DNA of 64,000 nucleotides from the NCBI GenBank assembly GCA_045862995.1, contig BTVX01000012.1, positions 1 to 64,000 on the forward strand. The letters run 5' to 3'. This DNA comes from UBA2387 sp019454665. Lineage in GTDB: Bacteria > Armatimonadota > Fimbriimonadia > Fimbriimonadales > Fimbriimonadaceae. Made by a program: the position numbers and the translations under genes. Positions 24,936 to 34,156 of the stretch are shown here, one piece after another (position 1 is the stretch's first letter; every line of letters starts with the position of its first letter). The notes beneath the pieces were generated by a model. The model had not been told where the DNA came from. It was given only the letters and a program-made list of their open reading frames with translations, and searched no databases.

Positions 24936-25444
24936 CAGGCCACCGAGGGCTGTCGGGCCGTTCGGTGGACCCACAGGGCCCTTACGCCGGCACCGACCGA
25001 GACGAACAGCAGGATCGGCGCGAACACCAGCCAGCCGAGCAGCGGGAACAGGCAGCCCACCACCAGCACGACCGTGCCACGGCTCAGCGCGGCATAGGGC
25101 GAGAGGTTGGCGTCCAGGTGCCTCAGGCGCTCGCCGACGAGCGTGGCGATGCCCGCCGCGCCGAGCAATCCCAAGGCAAGAAGACCGAGGAACGCGCTGA
25201 AGCCGAGCAACCGTGTGAGACCGTTGGGGATGTTGGAGAGCACGGCCCCCAGGAACACGCCGATGGCGACGATGGCCGCCCCGGAGAGGAGGGTGCGCCA
25301 AGGCGCGGATTCGGCGGCGTCGCGCGCTCGGCGGGTCTTGTCTCGGAAGAGCGTGGCCGCCCCCACGACCAGACACCACCCCGAAACGGTCCACAGCAGG
25401 ATTCCCGCGATCACCGCGATCACGTCGCCTTGAGTTACATACAT
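24935..25444 (-). CDS. Membrane protein, unknown function
   Basis: A 169-residue protein with about four hydrophobic helices (residues ~8-26, 47-65, 70-95 and 120-155) and a basic C-terminus, so an inner-membrane protein. ATG 25444 was chosen because GAGGTG lies 8 bp upstream and the longer frame has no family or codon support. It is the first gene of the operon with DUF1800 and DUF1501. No family recognised. Confidence 0.65.
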   Translation of the reverse strand: MYVTQGDVIAVIAGILLWTVSGWCLVVGAATLFRDKTRRARDAAESAPWRTLLSGAAIVAIGVFLGAVLSNIPNGLTRLLGFSAFLGLLALGLLGAAGIATLVGERLRHLDANLSPYAALSRGTVVLVVGCLFPLLGWLVFAPILLFVSVGAGVRALWVHRTARQPSVA

Positions 25445-25614
25445 CGAACGTTCACCTCGAAGCGACTCGCGCCGCCTGCCCCCCAATTTAGGGCAAGCGG
25501 CGAGGTTTGGCAACGGGTGTGGGTCTATTGGCAGTGTTTCAGGGTTCGGGTTGGGTTCGGCAGGTGTTCGGGTCGCAGGGCGACGCTTGCCGACATCTTT
25601 GGCAAGGAGCAGCA

Positions 25615-26352
25615 TCACACCACGACCAGGACGCATTGGCCCGTGAGCAGCGCGAACCTTGCCACCGGGCGAGAGGCCGCGCTCAGCGCTTCATCCACCG
25701 CCTGCGCCACGCCCGGGCAGGTCGTGAACCCGTGGTCGTCCACCACGATCGTCCCGCCGGAAGCCATGCGCGGGATGAACCAGTCCAGACCGAACCGCAT
25801 CGGCTGGTACAGGTCCACGTCCAGATGCACCAGCCCGTAGTCGCTGCGGCCGATGGCGTCCGTCCGGTCCTGCACGCGGCCTTGGACCACGTTCACAAAC
25901 GGATACACGGAGAGGTAGTCGCGCACATCGTCGTAGGACGTGCGGTCGCCGAACGTCCCGGGGACGTGGACGGCCTCTCGGCCCGTGGGCAGGTCGGCGC
26001 CCGCGTGGCCCTCGAACGTGTCGAGCGAGACGAGGGTGGCACCGGGACGCTCGAAGGCGACGGCCAGACTGGCGAGGAAGGCGCTTCCTCCGCCGCGAAA
26101 CACCCCGATCTCGGCCATGTGGGGTCCTACGTCTGAAAGGCGGCACGCGTTCTCGAACCCTTGGTACAGTGTGTGGAGACGGTCGTAGTAGAGCAGGGAG
26201 CGGCGCGGTTCGCCCTTGACCACGGGGTCGGCGGCGCGCATGAACCGCTCGTCGTGGCGGATGTCGCGCATTTTGCCCGCCGAGCGCCCGTAGATGCGGG
26301 GGACGTAGTGGTGGTCCGGCAATCGGCGGACGATCTTCCACGGGAGGCGCAT
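25615..26352 (-). CDS. TylF-like SAM-dependent O-methyltransferase
   Basis: A 245-residue class I methyltransferase of the TylF/macrocin O-methyltransferase superfamily. The SAM-binding strand is MAEIGVFRGGGSAFLA; ATLVSLDTFEGH is the acidic-loop strand; LVHLDVDLYQPMRFGL and TIVVDDHGFTTCPGV correspond to the metal-binding Asp segments of TylF/MycF. The likely target is a sugar hydroxyl. It is divergent from the acyl-ACP-reductase-like gene, with CACAAT as possible -10 at 26362-26367 (minus). The third domain of the 13.3-kb fusion belongs to the same superfamily. Confidence 0.82.
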   Translation of the reverse strand: MRLPWKIVRRLPDHHYVPRIYGRSAGKMRDIRHDERFMRAADPVVKGEPRRSLLYYDRLHTLYQGFENACRLSDVGPHMAEIGVFRGGGSAFLASLAVAFERPGATLVSLDTFEGHAGADLPTGREAVHVPGTFGDRTSYDDVRDYLSVYPFVNVVQGRVQDRTDAIGRSDYGLVHLDVDLYQPMRFGLDWFIPRMASGGTIVVDDHGFTTCPGVAQAVDEALSAASRPVARFALLTGQCVLVVV

Positions 26353-26418
26353 GGCTGGGTCATTGTGGCACCGGGGCGAGTCTTGCGCGTGCGGTACAGT
26401 GTGGGTTCTCAGGAGTTC

Positions 26419-27483
26419 ATGCACCGATTCGCCTTCGTGGTCCATCCCCTTGTGGCGCGAGACGCGCTGGTGAAGTTTCCTGCCCTCCGCTTCCTCCCGG
26501 ATTTCGCCCTCGAGGCCATGCTGAAGCGGAAGAGCCCCGGCGTCATGAGCCACATCACGGGCATCCGCTCCGAGACGGGCGCGGAAACCGAGGGCTGGTT
26601 CATCGGTTGCCCGCTCACCTCGAAACAGTTGGTGCGCCTGGATCCGGGTTTCGTCGTCGAGCGGTTGGCCGAATGCGCTCAGATCGCTCACGGGTTGGGT
26701 GCCGAGGTGATGGGACTGGGCGCGTTCACCAGCGTCGCGGGGGATGGCGGCGTGACGCTCGCCACCAAGACACCGGTCAAGATCACGACCGGGAACAGCT
26801 ACACGGTCGCGACGGCCATCGAAGCCACGATCAAGGCGTGCGAGATGGTCGGGCTCGACCCCTCGCACGCGACTCTGGCCGTCGTCGGTGCGACCGGTTC
26901 GATCGGGCGGACGTGCGCGGAAGCGCTCGGTCCCTTGTTCCAGCGGACGCTGCTGGTGGGCCGCGACCTTGCCAAGACGCAGGCGCTCGCGCCCGAGGTG
27001 CCGCGCTCCGAAGCGACCACCGAGGTGGGCCGCGTGGCCGAAGCGGAGGTCATTGTGACCGTCACGTCCAGCGAGACGCCCGTCTTGCAGCCCAAGCACT
27101 TCCGGCCCGGGGCCATCGTGTGCGACGTCGCCCGTCCTCGCGACGTGTCGGTCGCCGTGGCGAAGGAGCGCTCCGACGTGTTGGTGATCGAAGGCGGCGT
27201 GGTGCGCGTGCCGGGCTCGGTCGAGTTCGGCTTCGACTTCGGCTTCCCGCCCGGAACGGCCTACGCATGCATGGCCGAGACGATGATGCTGGCCCTGGAC
27301 GGACGGATCGAGTCGTTCACGCTGGGCAAAACGGTCTCGCTGGAGCAGGTGCGGACGACCCAAGCCATGGCGGCCAAGCACGGGTTCGAACTGGCGGGCT
27401 TCCGCTCGTTCGAGCGCGAGGTCGAGCCTGCGATGATTGATCGCGCGCGCCGCGCGCGGCAGAGTTTGGCGACGGCGACCTAG
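26419..27483 (+). CDS. Homologue of acyl-ACP reductase (AAR), alkane-pathway type
   Basis: A 354-residue protein that follows the cyanobacterial acyl-ACP reductase along its length: LGAEVMGLGAFTSV, ITTGNSYTVATA, the NADPH-binding ATLAVVGATGSIGRTCAEAL, VIEGGVVRVPGSVEF and ACMAETMMLALDG with Cys284, which aligns with the acyl-thioester Cys of AAR. AAR reduces fatty acyl-ACP to aldehyde, which ADO then converts to alkane. No ADO gene is seen here. Some databases call such proteins shikimate-dehydrogenase-like because of the Rossmann motif. AGGAG precedes the ATG and TACAGT lies at 26395-26400. The acyl substrate is inference. Confidence 0.75.
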   Translation: MHRFAFVVHPLVARDALVKFPALRFLPDFALEAMLKRKSPGVMSHITGIRSETGAETEGWFIGCPLTSKQLVRLDPGFVVERLAECAQIAHGLGAEVMGLGAFTSVAGDGGVTLATKTPVKITTGNSYTVATAIEATIKACEMVGLDPSHATLAVVGATGSIGRTCAEALGPLFQRTLLVGRDLAKTQALAPEVPRSEATTEVGRVAEAEVIVTVTSSETPVLQPKHFRPGAIVCDVARPRDVSVAVAKERSDVLVIEGGVVRVPGSVEFGFDFGFPPGTAYACMAETMMLALDGRIESFTLGKTVSLEQVRTTQAMAAKHGFELAGFRSFEREVEPAMIDRARRARQSLATAT

Positions 27484-29030
27484 GTCCCGGATCTGCCGAA
27501 GTTCTTGCGTAGGATCAGGAAGTCCGCGACGTTTACGCTTCCGTCGCGGTTGAAGTCGGCACTGCCAGAATCGGAGCCGGCCATTCGTCGGCGCAACTCG
27601 ACGAAATCCGCAATGTCGATACGGTTGTCCCCGTTGGCGTCTCCGTTGACCAAGTCGAATGCAAGCCCCGTGTGACCGTTCGTGAGATCAACCGGCCCGA
27701 CGGTGTCGCTCAGGAACGTCTTCCCCCACGCGGTCACGTGGTAGGTACCCGGAGGCGGAGCTGGAAAGATGAACTCTCCGGCGAGTCCAACCCTTACCTC
27801 CCACGGACCGAACTCGTGGTTGGTCGAAGCATTGCGCACCTTGAACGTGGCTGTGGCAAGGTTGCGGATCAGGATGTCTTGCAGGTTGACGGTCCCCGCG
27901 ATGGCCGGGCTGAGTGCTGAACTGTGCTGCATGCCAGCAACGACCATGCCGACGTTCGTCAAACTCTTGACTCGGACGGGTACGAAACTCCGTGGCGAGT
28001 TCGATCCGTCGCCTAGTTCGCCGTCGTACCCCCGTCCCCAAGACCATACCGATCCGTCTCGCCGAAGGGCCGCACTGTGGGCGCCGGCTCCAGCGATTTG
28101 GATGCAATCGGTCAGATCCGGTACGCGGACGGGTGTTCGACGGTTGCTCGTCGTCCCATCACCCAGTTGACCGTAGCCGTTATAGCCCCAGGTCCAAACC
28201 TCGCCGTTTCGAAGCACGGCCAGACTGAATCGGTCGCCAGTCGCGATGCTTGCCACGTCCGCCAATCCCGACGTAGCCGTCGGCGACGGTTGCGCTATCA
28301 GGGTTCCATTACCGATTTCCCCATAGGTGTTGCTGCCCCAGGCGCGTACCGATCCGTCGGCAAGAAGAGCCAGGCAATGCCAGGTCTTTGTGGCGATCTG
28401 TACCACACCAGCCAAGGAAGACACCCGGACCGGCGTCGTGCGGTCCTGAGTCGTTCCATCACCCAACTGTCCACTTTCGTTAGCTCCCCAAGCCCAGACA
28501 GTGCCGTCCGCCCTAAGCGCGAGACTGTGGAACATGCCGCCGGCAACTGCGACCACGTTGTCCAACCCGGGAACAGGTGCGGGGACGTTTCGGTCGCTGG
28601 TGGTGCCGTCCCCGAGTTGGCCCCGGCTGTTCGAACCCCAAGCCACCACCGTGCCATTGCCCAGAACTGCCAAACTGTGATGGATTCCGGCCCCAATGGC
28701 TGAGACGCTGGAAACGCCTTGGACTGCGACAGGCGCCTTTCGAAGAGTGTTGCTTCCATCGCCCAACTGTCCCTGTGCGTTATTGCCCCAAGACCAAACG
28801 GTGCCATCGTCTCGGAGCCCCAACATGTGCCATCCACCAGCCTTCAGTGAGACCACGTGCGAGAGGTTTATGGCTACGTCTGGCGACGAGAGGTGAGGCG
28901 AGCCCCCATTACCGATGACACCCTCGCTGTTCCTACCCCACGACCATACGGTTCCGGGCTGGGCAAAAGTCTGGGCCATACCGAACAACAGAATGACCGA
29001 CAACGTCGAGATAGCCCGGTAACTGCACAT
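27480..29030 (-). CDS. Secreted RCC1-repeat protein with dockerin-like C-terminus
   Basis: A 516-residue protein with a signal peptide (cleavage near TFAQ-P). Residues ~27-375 are seven RCC1 repeats, each with the pattern 'dGtVwsWG.N..GqLGdGtt..r..PV.V', which would close into one seven-bladed propeller. A beta-sandwich segment (GEFIFPAPPPGTYHVTAWG) follows, then a dockerin-like pair of EF-hand loops: NGDANGDNRIDIADF and DFNRDGSVNVADFLILRKNFG, ending GRSGT. The same end is found in the protein at 41.3-42.5 kb. Base composition looks less GC-biased than its neighbours. An outer-surface binding role is inferred. Confidence 0.88.
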   Translation of the reverse strand: MCSYRAISTLSVILLFGMAQTFAQPGTVWSWGRNSEGVIGNGGSPHLSSPDVAINLSHVVSLKAGGWHMLGLRDDGTVWSWGNNAQGQLGDGSNTLRKAPVAVQGVSSVSAIGAGIHHSLAVLGNGTVVAWGSNSRGQLGDGTTSDRNVPAPVPGLDNVVAVAGGMFHSLALRADGTVWAWGANESGQLGDGTTQDRTTPVRVSSLAGVVQIATKTWHCLALLADGSVRAWGSNTYGEIGNGTLIAQPSPTATSGLADVASIATGDRFSLAVLRNGEVWTWGYNGYGQLGDGTTSNRRTPVRVPDLTDCIQIAGAGAHSAALRRDGSVWSWGRGYDGELGDGSNSPRSFVPVRVKSLTNVGMVVAGMQHSSALSPAIAGTVNLQDILIRNLATATFKVRNASTNHEFGPWEVRVGLAGEFIFPAPPPGTYHVTAWGKTFLSDTVGPVDLTNGHTGLAFDLVNGDANGDNRIDIADFVELRRRMAGSDSGSADFNRDGSVNVADFLILRKNFGRSGT

Positions 29031-29206
29031 TGCACGCTTGCCCCGATCTGGTCAACAAGAAGTCGCTCCTGATCCACTTGTGTAGACGCACGTCGGTTGC
29101 TGAGGGTTGCGAGTTCAGAGCTCTGTAGGGACCATCGGGACTCTCGCGGAGCCGCAACTCCGGCCCATCCGCACAACACACCCCCTTTGGCGACGGCGAC
29201 GGCGAC

Positions 29207-30175
29207 TTAGCCGCCGCTGCCCATCGCCTTCAGGTGGCCGGAGTTCAGGCGCTTCCAAGCTTCGGCGAGCATGACTTGCTTCACGTCCACCGTGGACTGG
29301 GCGCGCAGTTGGTTCAGTTCCTCGTCCACCTTGTTCTTGATGCTGCCGCGATCAATCATCAGACGTCGGCGGATCGAGCGGCGCAGCGCATTGCTCAGCG
29401 GGATGACCTCTTCCTTGATCTCCTTCTCCTTGAACACCTTCACGCGGTTCTCGGCGAACAGGATCCACCCGGAGTGCTTGCCCTCGGCCACGCCACGCAC
29501 GGCGTCCGCCAACACCTGCGGCATGGTCGCATACGCCATCGTCCCCAGGTTGCCTCCCGTCCCGGCGGAAACGTCTCGGCTATGGGCTTTGGCGACGTCG
29601 CCGAAGGACTTTCCCGCGGCGAGTTCGCGGTCCACCGTCGCGACCTGCTCGGGCGTGGCGACCGCGATGATGCGGATCGTCGCCGAAGCGGGCGTCGTGA
29701 ACATCGGCTTGTTGTCGGGGTCGTTGTAGAAGTTCTCGACTTCTTGGTTGGTGATCGTGATGCCCACCGTGGTCAGCTTGAACTCGAGAAGCTCCAAGAA
29801 GATCTGCTCCTCAAGGGCCGTGCGCGGCAACCCCGTTTTGTCCCAGTCGGTGAGCAGCGTGGGGTTGGTTTCCAGGCGGTCTTTGATCTCTTGATCCACC
29901 TCGGCCTTGGTGGGCGTGATGCCCTTCTTGGCGGCCAGTTGCTTCATCAGCCGTTCGACCACCAGTTGCTCGATGGTCATGAGCCCCGGGGGGAACTCGA
30001 TGAAGCCGTCCCCGATGATCTTGCCCACTCCGGTGAGGAACTCCATGCGCCGGTAATACTCCTCGGCCTTGATCGCCTCGCCGTTGACGGTGAGGATCAC
30101 GCGTTCGGGGTCGAGTTGCGCTGGGGCGGCGACGGCGAGAAAGAGGAAGGCAAAGAATGCGGCGATGGTCTTCAA
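29207..30175 (-). CDS. SurA-like periplasmic peptidyl-prolyl isomerase/chaperone
   Basis: A 322-residue exported protein. The signal peptide (KTIAAFFAFLFLAVAAPAQ) is followed by a SurA-N-like helical domain (VILTVNGEAIKAEEYYRRMEFL, LVVERLMKQLAAKKGI) and a parvulin-type region (ATIRIIAVATPEQ, GKSFGDVAKAHSRD, GGNLGTMAYATMP, KHSGWILFAENRVKVFKE). It would help fold outer-membrane proteins. A TTG start at 30175 is chosen: GGAG lies 8 bp upstream and the signal peptide begins right there, whereas the longer frame runs into the nitrilase gene. Confidence 0.82.
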   Translation of the reverse strand: MKTIAAFFAFLFLAVAAPAQLDPERVILTVNGEAIKAEEYYRRMEFLTGVGKIIGDGFIEFPPGLMTIEQLVVERLMKQLAAKKGITPTKAEVDQEIKDRLETNPTLLTDWDKTGLPRTALEEQIFLELLEFKLTTVGITITNQEVENFYNDPDNKPMFTTPASATIRIIAVATPEQVATVDRELAAGKSFGDVAKAHSRDVSAGTGGNLGTMAYATMPQVLADAVRGVAEGKHSGWILFAENRVKVFKEKEIKEEVIPLSNALRRSIRRRLMIDRGSIKNKVDEELNQLRAQSTVDVKQVMLAEAWKRLNSGHLKAMGSGG

Positions 30176-30248
30176 GGGCTGGGCTCCGATGGGGACTATG
30201 GTGGCACAGAGTGCGGTTCGCAGTTCATACGCCCGAACGGACGTGCGA

Positions 30249-31088
30249 TTACTCCCGTGGGCGACCAAGGTCCCGCACTTCGGCGATCGGGCCATAGAGT
30301 TCGGGGCGGCGCGACTCGAAAACGGTCCATTCGTACCGGTCGGGAATGGTGCGGATGCGCTTCTCGCGAGCCTGCTCCAGGTTGATCTCCACGATCAGGC
30401 GGTCGGCATCGCCGCCCAGTTCGGCCACCCGGCGGCCGTCGGGGTCCACGACTTGGCTGCGCCCGATGAACCGGAAGCCGCCTTCGGTGCCGACGCGGTT
30501 GCATGCCGCGAGCCAGACGCGGTTCTCGGCGGCTCGCGCCCGGGCGAGCAACTCTGCCGAGGTTTCCGCGCCTTCGGGCCAATTGGTCGGCAGCAGCACC
30601 AAGTCGGCGTCTTGCAGGGCCAGCGTCCGGCACGCTTCGGGCGCGCGCAGGTCGAAGCACACGAGCATGCCGATGCGGCCCCAAGGCGTCTCGAACACGG
30701 GCAACGCGTCGCCGGGCTCGGCGTACCGGTCCGCCCCGAGTTCGGGCAGATGGGTCTTGACGTAGCGGTGTCGAGCGCCGTCGGGCGTCGAAAGCTCCAC
30801 CACGTTGCGGATCGTGCCGCCGTCGTTCTCGATCCAGCCCACGACCACGCCGACGCCGAGTTCGGCGGCGCGCGACCTCACGGACCGGATGGACGGGTCA
30901 TGGGGCGGGATGCCCAAAGCGAGCGCGTCTTCGCGGGACTCGGCAGCGTAACCCGTGAGGAACGCCTCGGGAAACACGACGAGATCTACGCCTTGGCTGG
31001 CGAGTTCGGCCAGTTGGCTGTACGCGAAGCTGGCGTTGGCTTCAGGATGGGCGCGTGCGACGTGGCACTGGACGAGCCCAAGCGTCAT
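30249..31088 (-). CDS. Nitrilase-superfamily carbon-nitrogen hydrolase
   Basis: A 279-residue amidase-type enzyme with the complete Glu-Lys-Cys triad: Glu41 in VVFPEAFLTGY, Lys111 in RYVKTHLPELG and Cys144 in MLVCFDLRAPE. The family hydrolyses amides such as deaminated glutathione, omega-amides or N-carbamoyl compounds; the substrate is not clear here. The ATG at 31088 overlaps the upstream lipoprotein stop (ATGA), so the ATG seven codons further upstream is less likely. Confidence 0.9.
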   Translation of the reverse strand: MTLGLVQCHVARAHPEANASFAYSQLAELASQGVDLVVFPEAFLTGYAAESREDALALGIPPHDPSIRSVRSRAAELGVGVVVGWIENDGGTIRNVVELSTPDGARHRYVKTHLPELGADRYAEPGDALPVFETPWGRIGMLVCFDLRAPEACRTLALQDADLVLLPTNWPEGAETSAELLARARAAENRVWLAACNRVGTEGGFRFIGRSQVVDPDGRRVAELGGDADRLIVEINLEQAREKRIRTIPDRYEWTVFESRRPELYGPIAEVRDLGRPRE

Positions 31089-31537
31089 CGGGCTTTGCTG
31101 TCCGTCCACTTCTCGGTGGCGGCGGTGAACTGCAGATCAACCTTGAGGTCGGAGCCGAAGCGTTCGCTCAACTCGTCCTTTTTGCCCAGGTCAATGCCAT
31201 GTTGGTGCGGGTCGTCAGGGATGAAGATGCCTTTGGCGGGCAGGGGATTGGCCAGCTTGAGCATCGGCCGATCGGAGCCGCGCGACTCGGACTTCCCTTT
31301 GCTTCCCGAGACGCGGTGGTTGGCCCAGACCTCGGAGATGCCGTGCGGCCCCTCGTTGATCCACGAGGCAACCGCGAACAGGTGGGCCGCTCCTTCCTTC
31401 TCGGCTTCGACGATCTTGACCTCGACCAGCTTGATCTGGCTTGCGTGGTTCCAGTCGTCGTCGTGGTAGCAACCAGAAACCGCCAGCATCGCGACGAGCG
31501 CGGCGAGTAGGCCGAGGGATTTCATCAGGCGCGTCAT
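31085..31537 (-). CDS. Small lipoprotein, unknown function
   Basis: A 150-residue lipoprotein with lipobox AVSGC (Cys23). The mature part starts YHDDDWNH, is rich in His and Asp, and could bind metal. A beta-rich middle (IKLVEVKIVEAEKEG, FAVASWINEG) has no recognised family. It is coupled to the nitrilase gene by an ATGA overlap and divergent from metG. Confidence 0.65.
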   Translation of the reverse strand: MTRLMKSLGLLAALVAMLAVSGCYHDDDWNHASQIKLVEVKIVEAEKEGAAHLFAVASWINEGPHGISEVWANHRVSGSKGKSESRGSDRPMLKLANPLPAKGIFIPDDPHQHGIDLGKKDELSERFGSDLKVDLQFTAATEKWTDSKAR

Positions 31538-31615
31538 CTTGATCCTGTACGAGACGCCGGGAGTTTACCGGCTCCACCGTAGTTTCGGCTCCCGGAACCC
31601 GAATCATCACCTCGG

Positions 31616-31621
31616 TACAAT
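31616..31621 (+). promoter_or_regulatory. -10 box TACAAT upstream of metG
   Basis: TACAAT ends 9 bp before the metG ATG, implying a leader of only a few nucleotides and no room for a T-box or a ribosome binding site. Confidence 0.4.
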
Positions 31622-31630
31622 CCTCGCGGC

Positions 31631-33559
31631 ATGCCCAAGCGCCGCTACATCACCACGCCCATCTACTACGTCAACAGCGTTCCGCACATCGGGACGGCCT
31701 TGACCACGCTGGCGAGCGACGTCAACGCGCGGTACTGGAAGATGCAGGGCCACGAGGTGACGTTCCTTACGGGGACGGACGAGAACGGCACCAAGGTTTT
31801 CGAAGCGGCCCAGCAGTCGGGACAAGACCCGATGGCGTTCGTGGACGCTGTCAGCGCCAAGTTCGTCGAGGTGTTCCGGGGTCTGCGGATCGAATACGAC
31901 GACTTCATCCGGACCACCGAAGAGCGCCACAAGCGGGCCGTTCAGGCGTTGTTCGAGCGTCTGCGGGATGCCGGTCACATCTATCTCGGCCAATACGAGG
32001 GCTGGTACGACGTGTCGAGCGAGACCTTCTACCGCGAATCCGACCTGGTGGACGGAAAGAGCCCGGACGGCAACGAGGTGCGCTGGGTGCAGGAAGAGAA
32101 CTGGTTCTTCCGGCTGACGGCTTTCCAGGAGCCGTTGCTTGCCCACATCGAGGCCAACCCCGAGTTCATCCTGCCCGAGGTGCGCCGCAACGAAGTGATC
32201 AGCTTCATCAAGCAGGGCCTGCGCGACGCTTCGATCACGCGCGCGAACCCGGGTTGGGGCATCCCCGTCCCCGGCGACGACACCAAGGTCGTCTACGTCT
32301 GGTTCGACGCCCTCATCAACTACATCGCGGCGGCGGGCTGGCCGGATGGCGATTGGCAAAGCCTTTGGCCCGCCGAGGTCGAGTGGATGGGCAAGGACAT
32401 CCTGACTCGGTTCCACGCCACGCTTTGGCCCGCGATGCTCATGGGGGCCGGGCTGCCGCTGCCCAAGACCCTCGTGGGGCACGGTTGGCTGCTCATGGGC
32501 GGCGAGAAGATCAGCAAGTCGAAGGGCAACGTGGTCGCCCCGATGGAGTTGGCCGCTTCGCTGAGCGAAACCGCGAATTGCGAACTCGACTTCGCCGTGG
32601 ATGCCGTGCGCTTCTACATGGCCTCGGTGCTGCCGCTGGAAAGCGACGCCACGTACACGCGGGACGACTTCGACAAGCGCTACAACTCCGACTTGGCGAA
32701 CGACCTCGGCAACGCGCTCAACCGTTCGCTCGCCATGTCGGCGCGGTTTGTGGAGGGCAGAATCCCGGATGCCGAGATCGAAGCGGAAGTGGCCGAAGCC
32801 ATCGCGCACGCCAAGGCCGGGTTCGCCGCCGCGATGGACGGCTATCGAGTCGCGGATGCGACACAGGCGGCGATGGGCTTGGTGCGGTTCCTCAACAAAC
32901 ACATTGACACGCGGGCTCCGTGGGCCTTGGCGAAGGCGGGCGATCCCGCGTTGGCCTCCACGATGCGCTCGATCCTGATGGCCCTTCGCGCCGCCGAGGG
33001 TTTGGTGCGTCCGATCATGCCCGTGGTGGCCGATGAGATCGCGCGCCAACTGGGCTTGCCGCCGACGAAGGATTGGTCGTCCATCGGCGAGGCATCGAGC
33101 CTGCCCGCGGGAACCGAGTTGGCCGCGCCGAAGCCCATCTTCCCGCGCATCGCTGCCCAGGCCAAAGTCGCCGAGCAGCGAGCCAAGCCGACGCCCGAGG
33201 CGAAGCCGCCCAAGCCAGACGCCCCACCTTCCGAGCCGATCTCGATCGCCGAGTTCGCCAAGGTGGAGTTGCGCGTGGCACGCGTGCTGGAAGCCGAGCC
33301 GCTGGAGAAAGCCGACAAACTCCTGAAGCTGACGGTCGTCGTCGGCGAAGAACGGCGGCAGATCGTGGCGGGCATCCGAAAGAACTACTCGCCCGAGGAC
33401 CTCATCGGTCGTCAGGTGGTGGTCGTGTTCAACCTGAAGCCCGCGATGTTGCGCGGCGTCGAGAGCCAGGGCATGCTGCTCGCGGCGGTGGACGAAGAGG
33501 GTGGCGCCATCCTCTTGCGCCCCGACAAAGAGGCGCCCGAGGGCGCAAAAGTCCGCTGA
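31631..33559 (+). CDS. metG: Methionyl-tRNA synthetase
   Basis: A 642-residue class I aminoacyl-tRNA synthetase that charges tRNA-Met. The HIGH motif is HIGT (19-22) after TTPIYYVNSVP, and the KMSKS loop is KISKS (293-297). No CxxC zinc knuckle is visible in the connective peptide. The anticodon-binding helical domain spans about 340-500, a Pro/Ala-rich linker follows, and the C-terminal 110 residues are a tRNA-binding EMAPII/Trbp111 domain (FAKVELRVARVLEAE, LKLTVVVGEE, KPAMLRGVESQGMLL), which dimerises the enzyme. Confidence 0.96.
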   Translation: MPKRRYITTPIYYVNSVPHIGTALTTLASDVNARYWKMQGHEVTFLTGTDENGTKVFEAAQQSGQDPMAFVDAVSAKFVEVFRGLRIEYDDFIRTTEERHKRAVQALFERLRDAGHIYLGQYEGWYDVSSETFYRESDLVDGKSPDGNEVRWVQEENWFFRLTAFQEPLLAHIEANPEFILPEVRRNEVISFIKQGLRDASITRANPGWGIPVPGDDTKVVYVWFDALINYIAAAGWPDGDWQSLWPAEVEWMGKDILTRFHATLWPAMLMGAGLPLPKTLVGHGWLLMGGEKISKSKGNVVAPMELAASLSETANCELDFAVDAVRFYMASVLPLESDATYTRDDFDKRYNSDLANDLGNALNRSLAMSARFVEGRIPDAEIEAEVAEAIAHAKAGFAAAMDGYRVADATQAAMGLVRFLNKHIDTRAPWALAKAGDPALASTMRSILMALRAAEGLVRPIMPVVADEIARQLGLPPTKDWSSIGEASSLPAGTELAAPKPIFPRIAAQAKVAEQRAKPTPEAKPPKPDAPPSEPISIAEFAKVELRVARVLEAEPLEKADKLLKLTVVVGEERRQIVAGIRKNYSPEDLIGRQVVVVFNLKPAMLRGVESQGMLLAAVDEEGGAILLRPDKEAPEGAKVR

Positions 33560-33621
33560 ATCCGCTAGAGTCCCGGGCCTTGGGAACCATCGGAGGCCAA
33601 ACAGGCTTCAGATTGGTTGTT

Positions 33622-34074
33622 ATGCTCCGCACGTTTACGAAGCTCGCCGTCGTTGTGTCGGCCGTGGTCGCCGCCTCTCTGGCATCGGCCGAACTCAAGT
33701 GGCACACCAAGTACGAGGACGCATTGGCCGAGGCCAAAAAGACCAAGAAGGTCATTCTGGCCGACTTCACGGGCAGCGACTGGTGCGGCTGGTGCATCAA
33801 GCTGAAGAAGGAGGTCTTCAACACGCCCGAGTTCGAGAAGTGGGCCAAGGCCAACGTCGTTTTGCTGGAACTCGACTTCCCGCAGAAGAAGAAGCAGCCC
33901 GCCGCCATCGAGAAGCAGAACGAGAAGCTGGCCGAGAAGTACAAGATCGAGGGCTTCCCGACCATCCTCTTCATGGACGCGACGGGCAAGGAAGTGGCCC
34001 GCTACGGCTACGATTCGGGCGGACCGGCCAACTGGACCAAGAAGGCCGAAGCGCTGATCAAGAAGAAGGCCTAG
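33622..34074 (+). CDS. Periplasmic thioredoxin-family protein
   Basis: A 150-residue secreted thioredoxin-fold protein. The signal peptide is cleaved near ASA-E (23/24). The active site is W54-C55-G-W-C58, with cis-Pro in EGFPTILFMDATG. The 'Ak.tkKviL.dFtGsdWCgWC' start places it in the thioredoxin_7/DUF255-like group, probably reducing or isomerising disulfides in the envelope. It is followed by a strong terminator. Confidence 0.88.
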   Translation: MLRTFTKLAVVVSAVVAASLASAELKWHTKYEDALAEAKKTKKVILADFTGSDWCGWCIKLKKEVFNTPEFEKWAKANVVLLELDFPQKKKQPAAIEKQNEKLAEKYKIEGFPTILFMDATGKEVARYGYDSGGPANWTKKAEALIKKKA

Positions 34075-34096
34075 CGCTTCTGTCCGACGTTGCGAG

Positions 34097-34130
34097 CGCC
34101 CCCCGGCCCTTGGGTCGGGGGGCGTTCTTG
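34097..34130 (+). terminator. Intrinsic terminator after thioredoxin gene
   Basis: CGCCCCCCG (34097-34105) pairs perfectly with CGGGGGGCG (34116-34124) around a 10-nt loop, followed by TTCTTG. The 9-bp all-GC stem lies 23 bp after the thioredoxin stop codon. Confidence 0.8.
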
Positions 34131-34156
34131 CAGGTGGGGTTGGGTCAAACTAGGTC

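Noticed and set aside
22390..25097. Long plus-strand frames opposite DUF1501/DUF1800
   Set aside because: No motifs; they are mirror frames of conserved genes on the minus strand.
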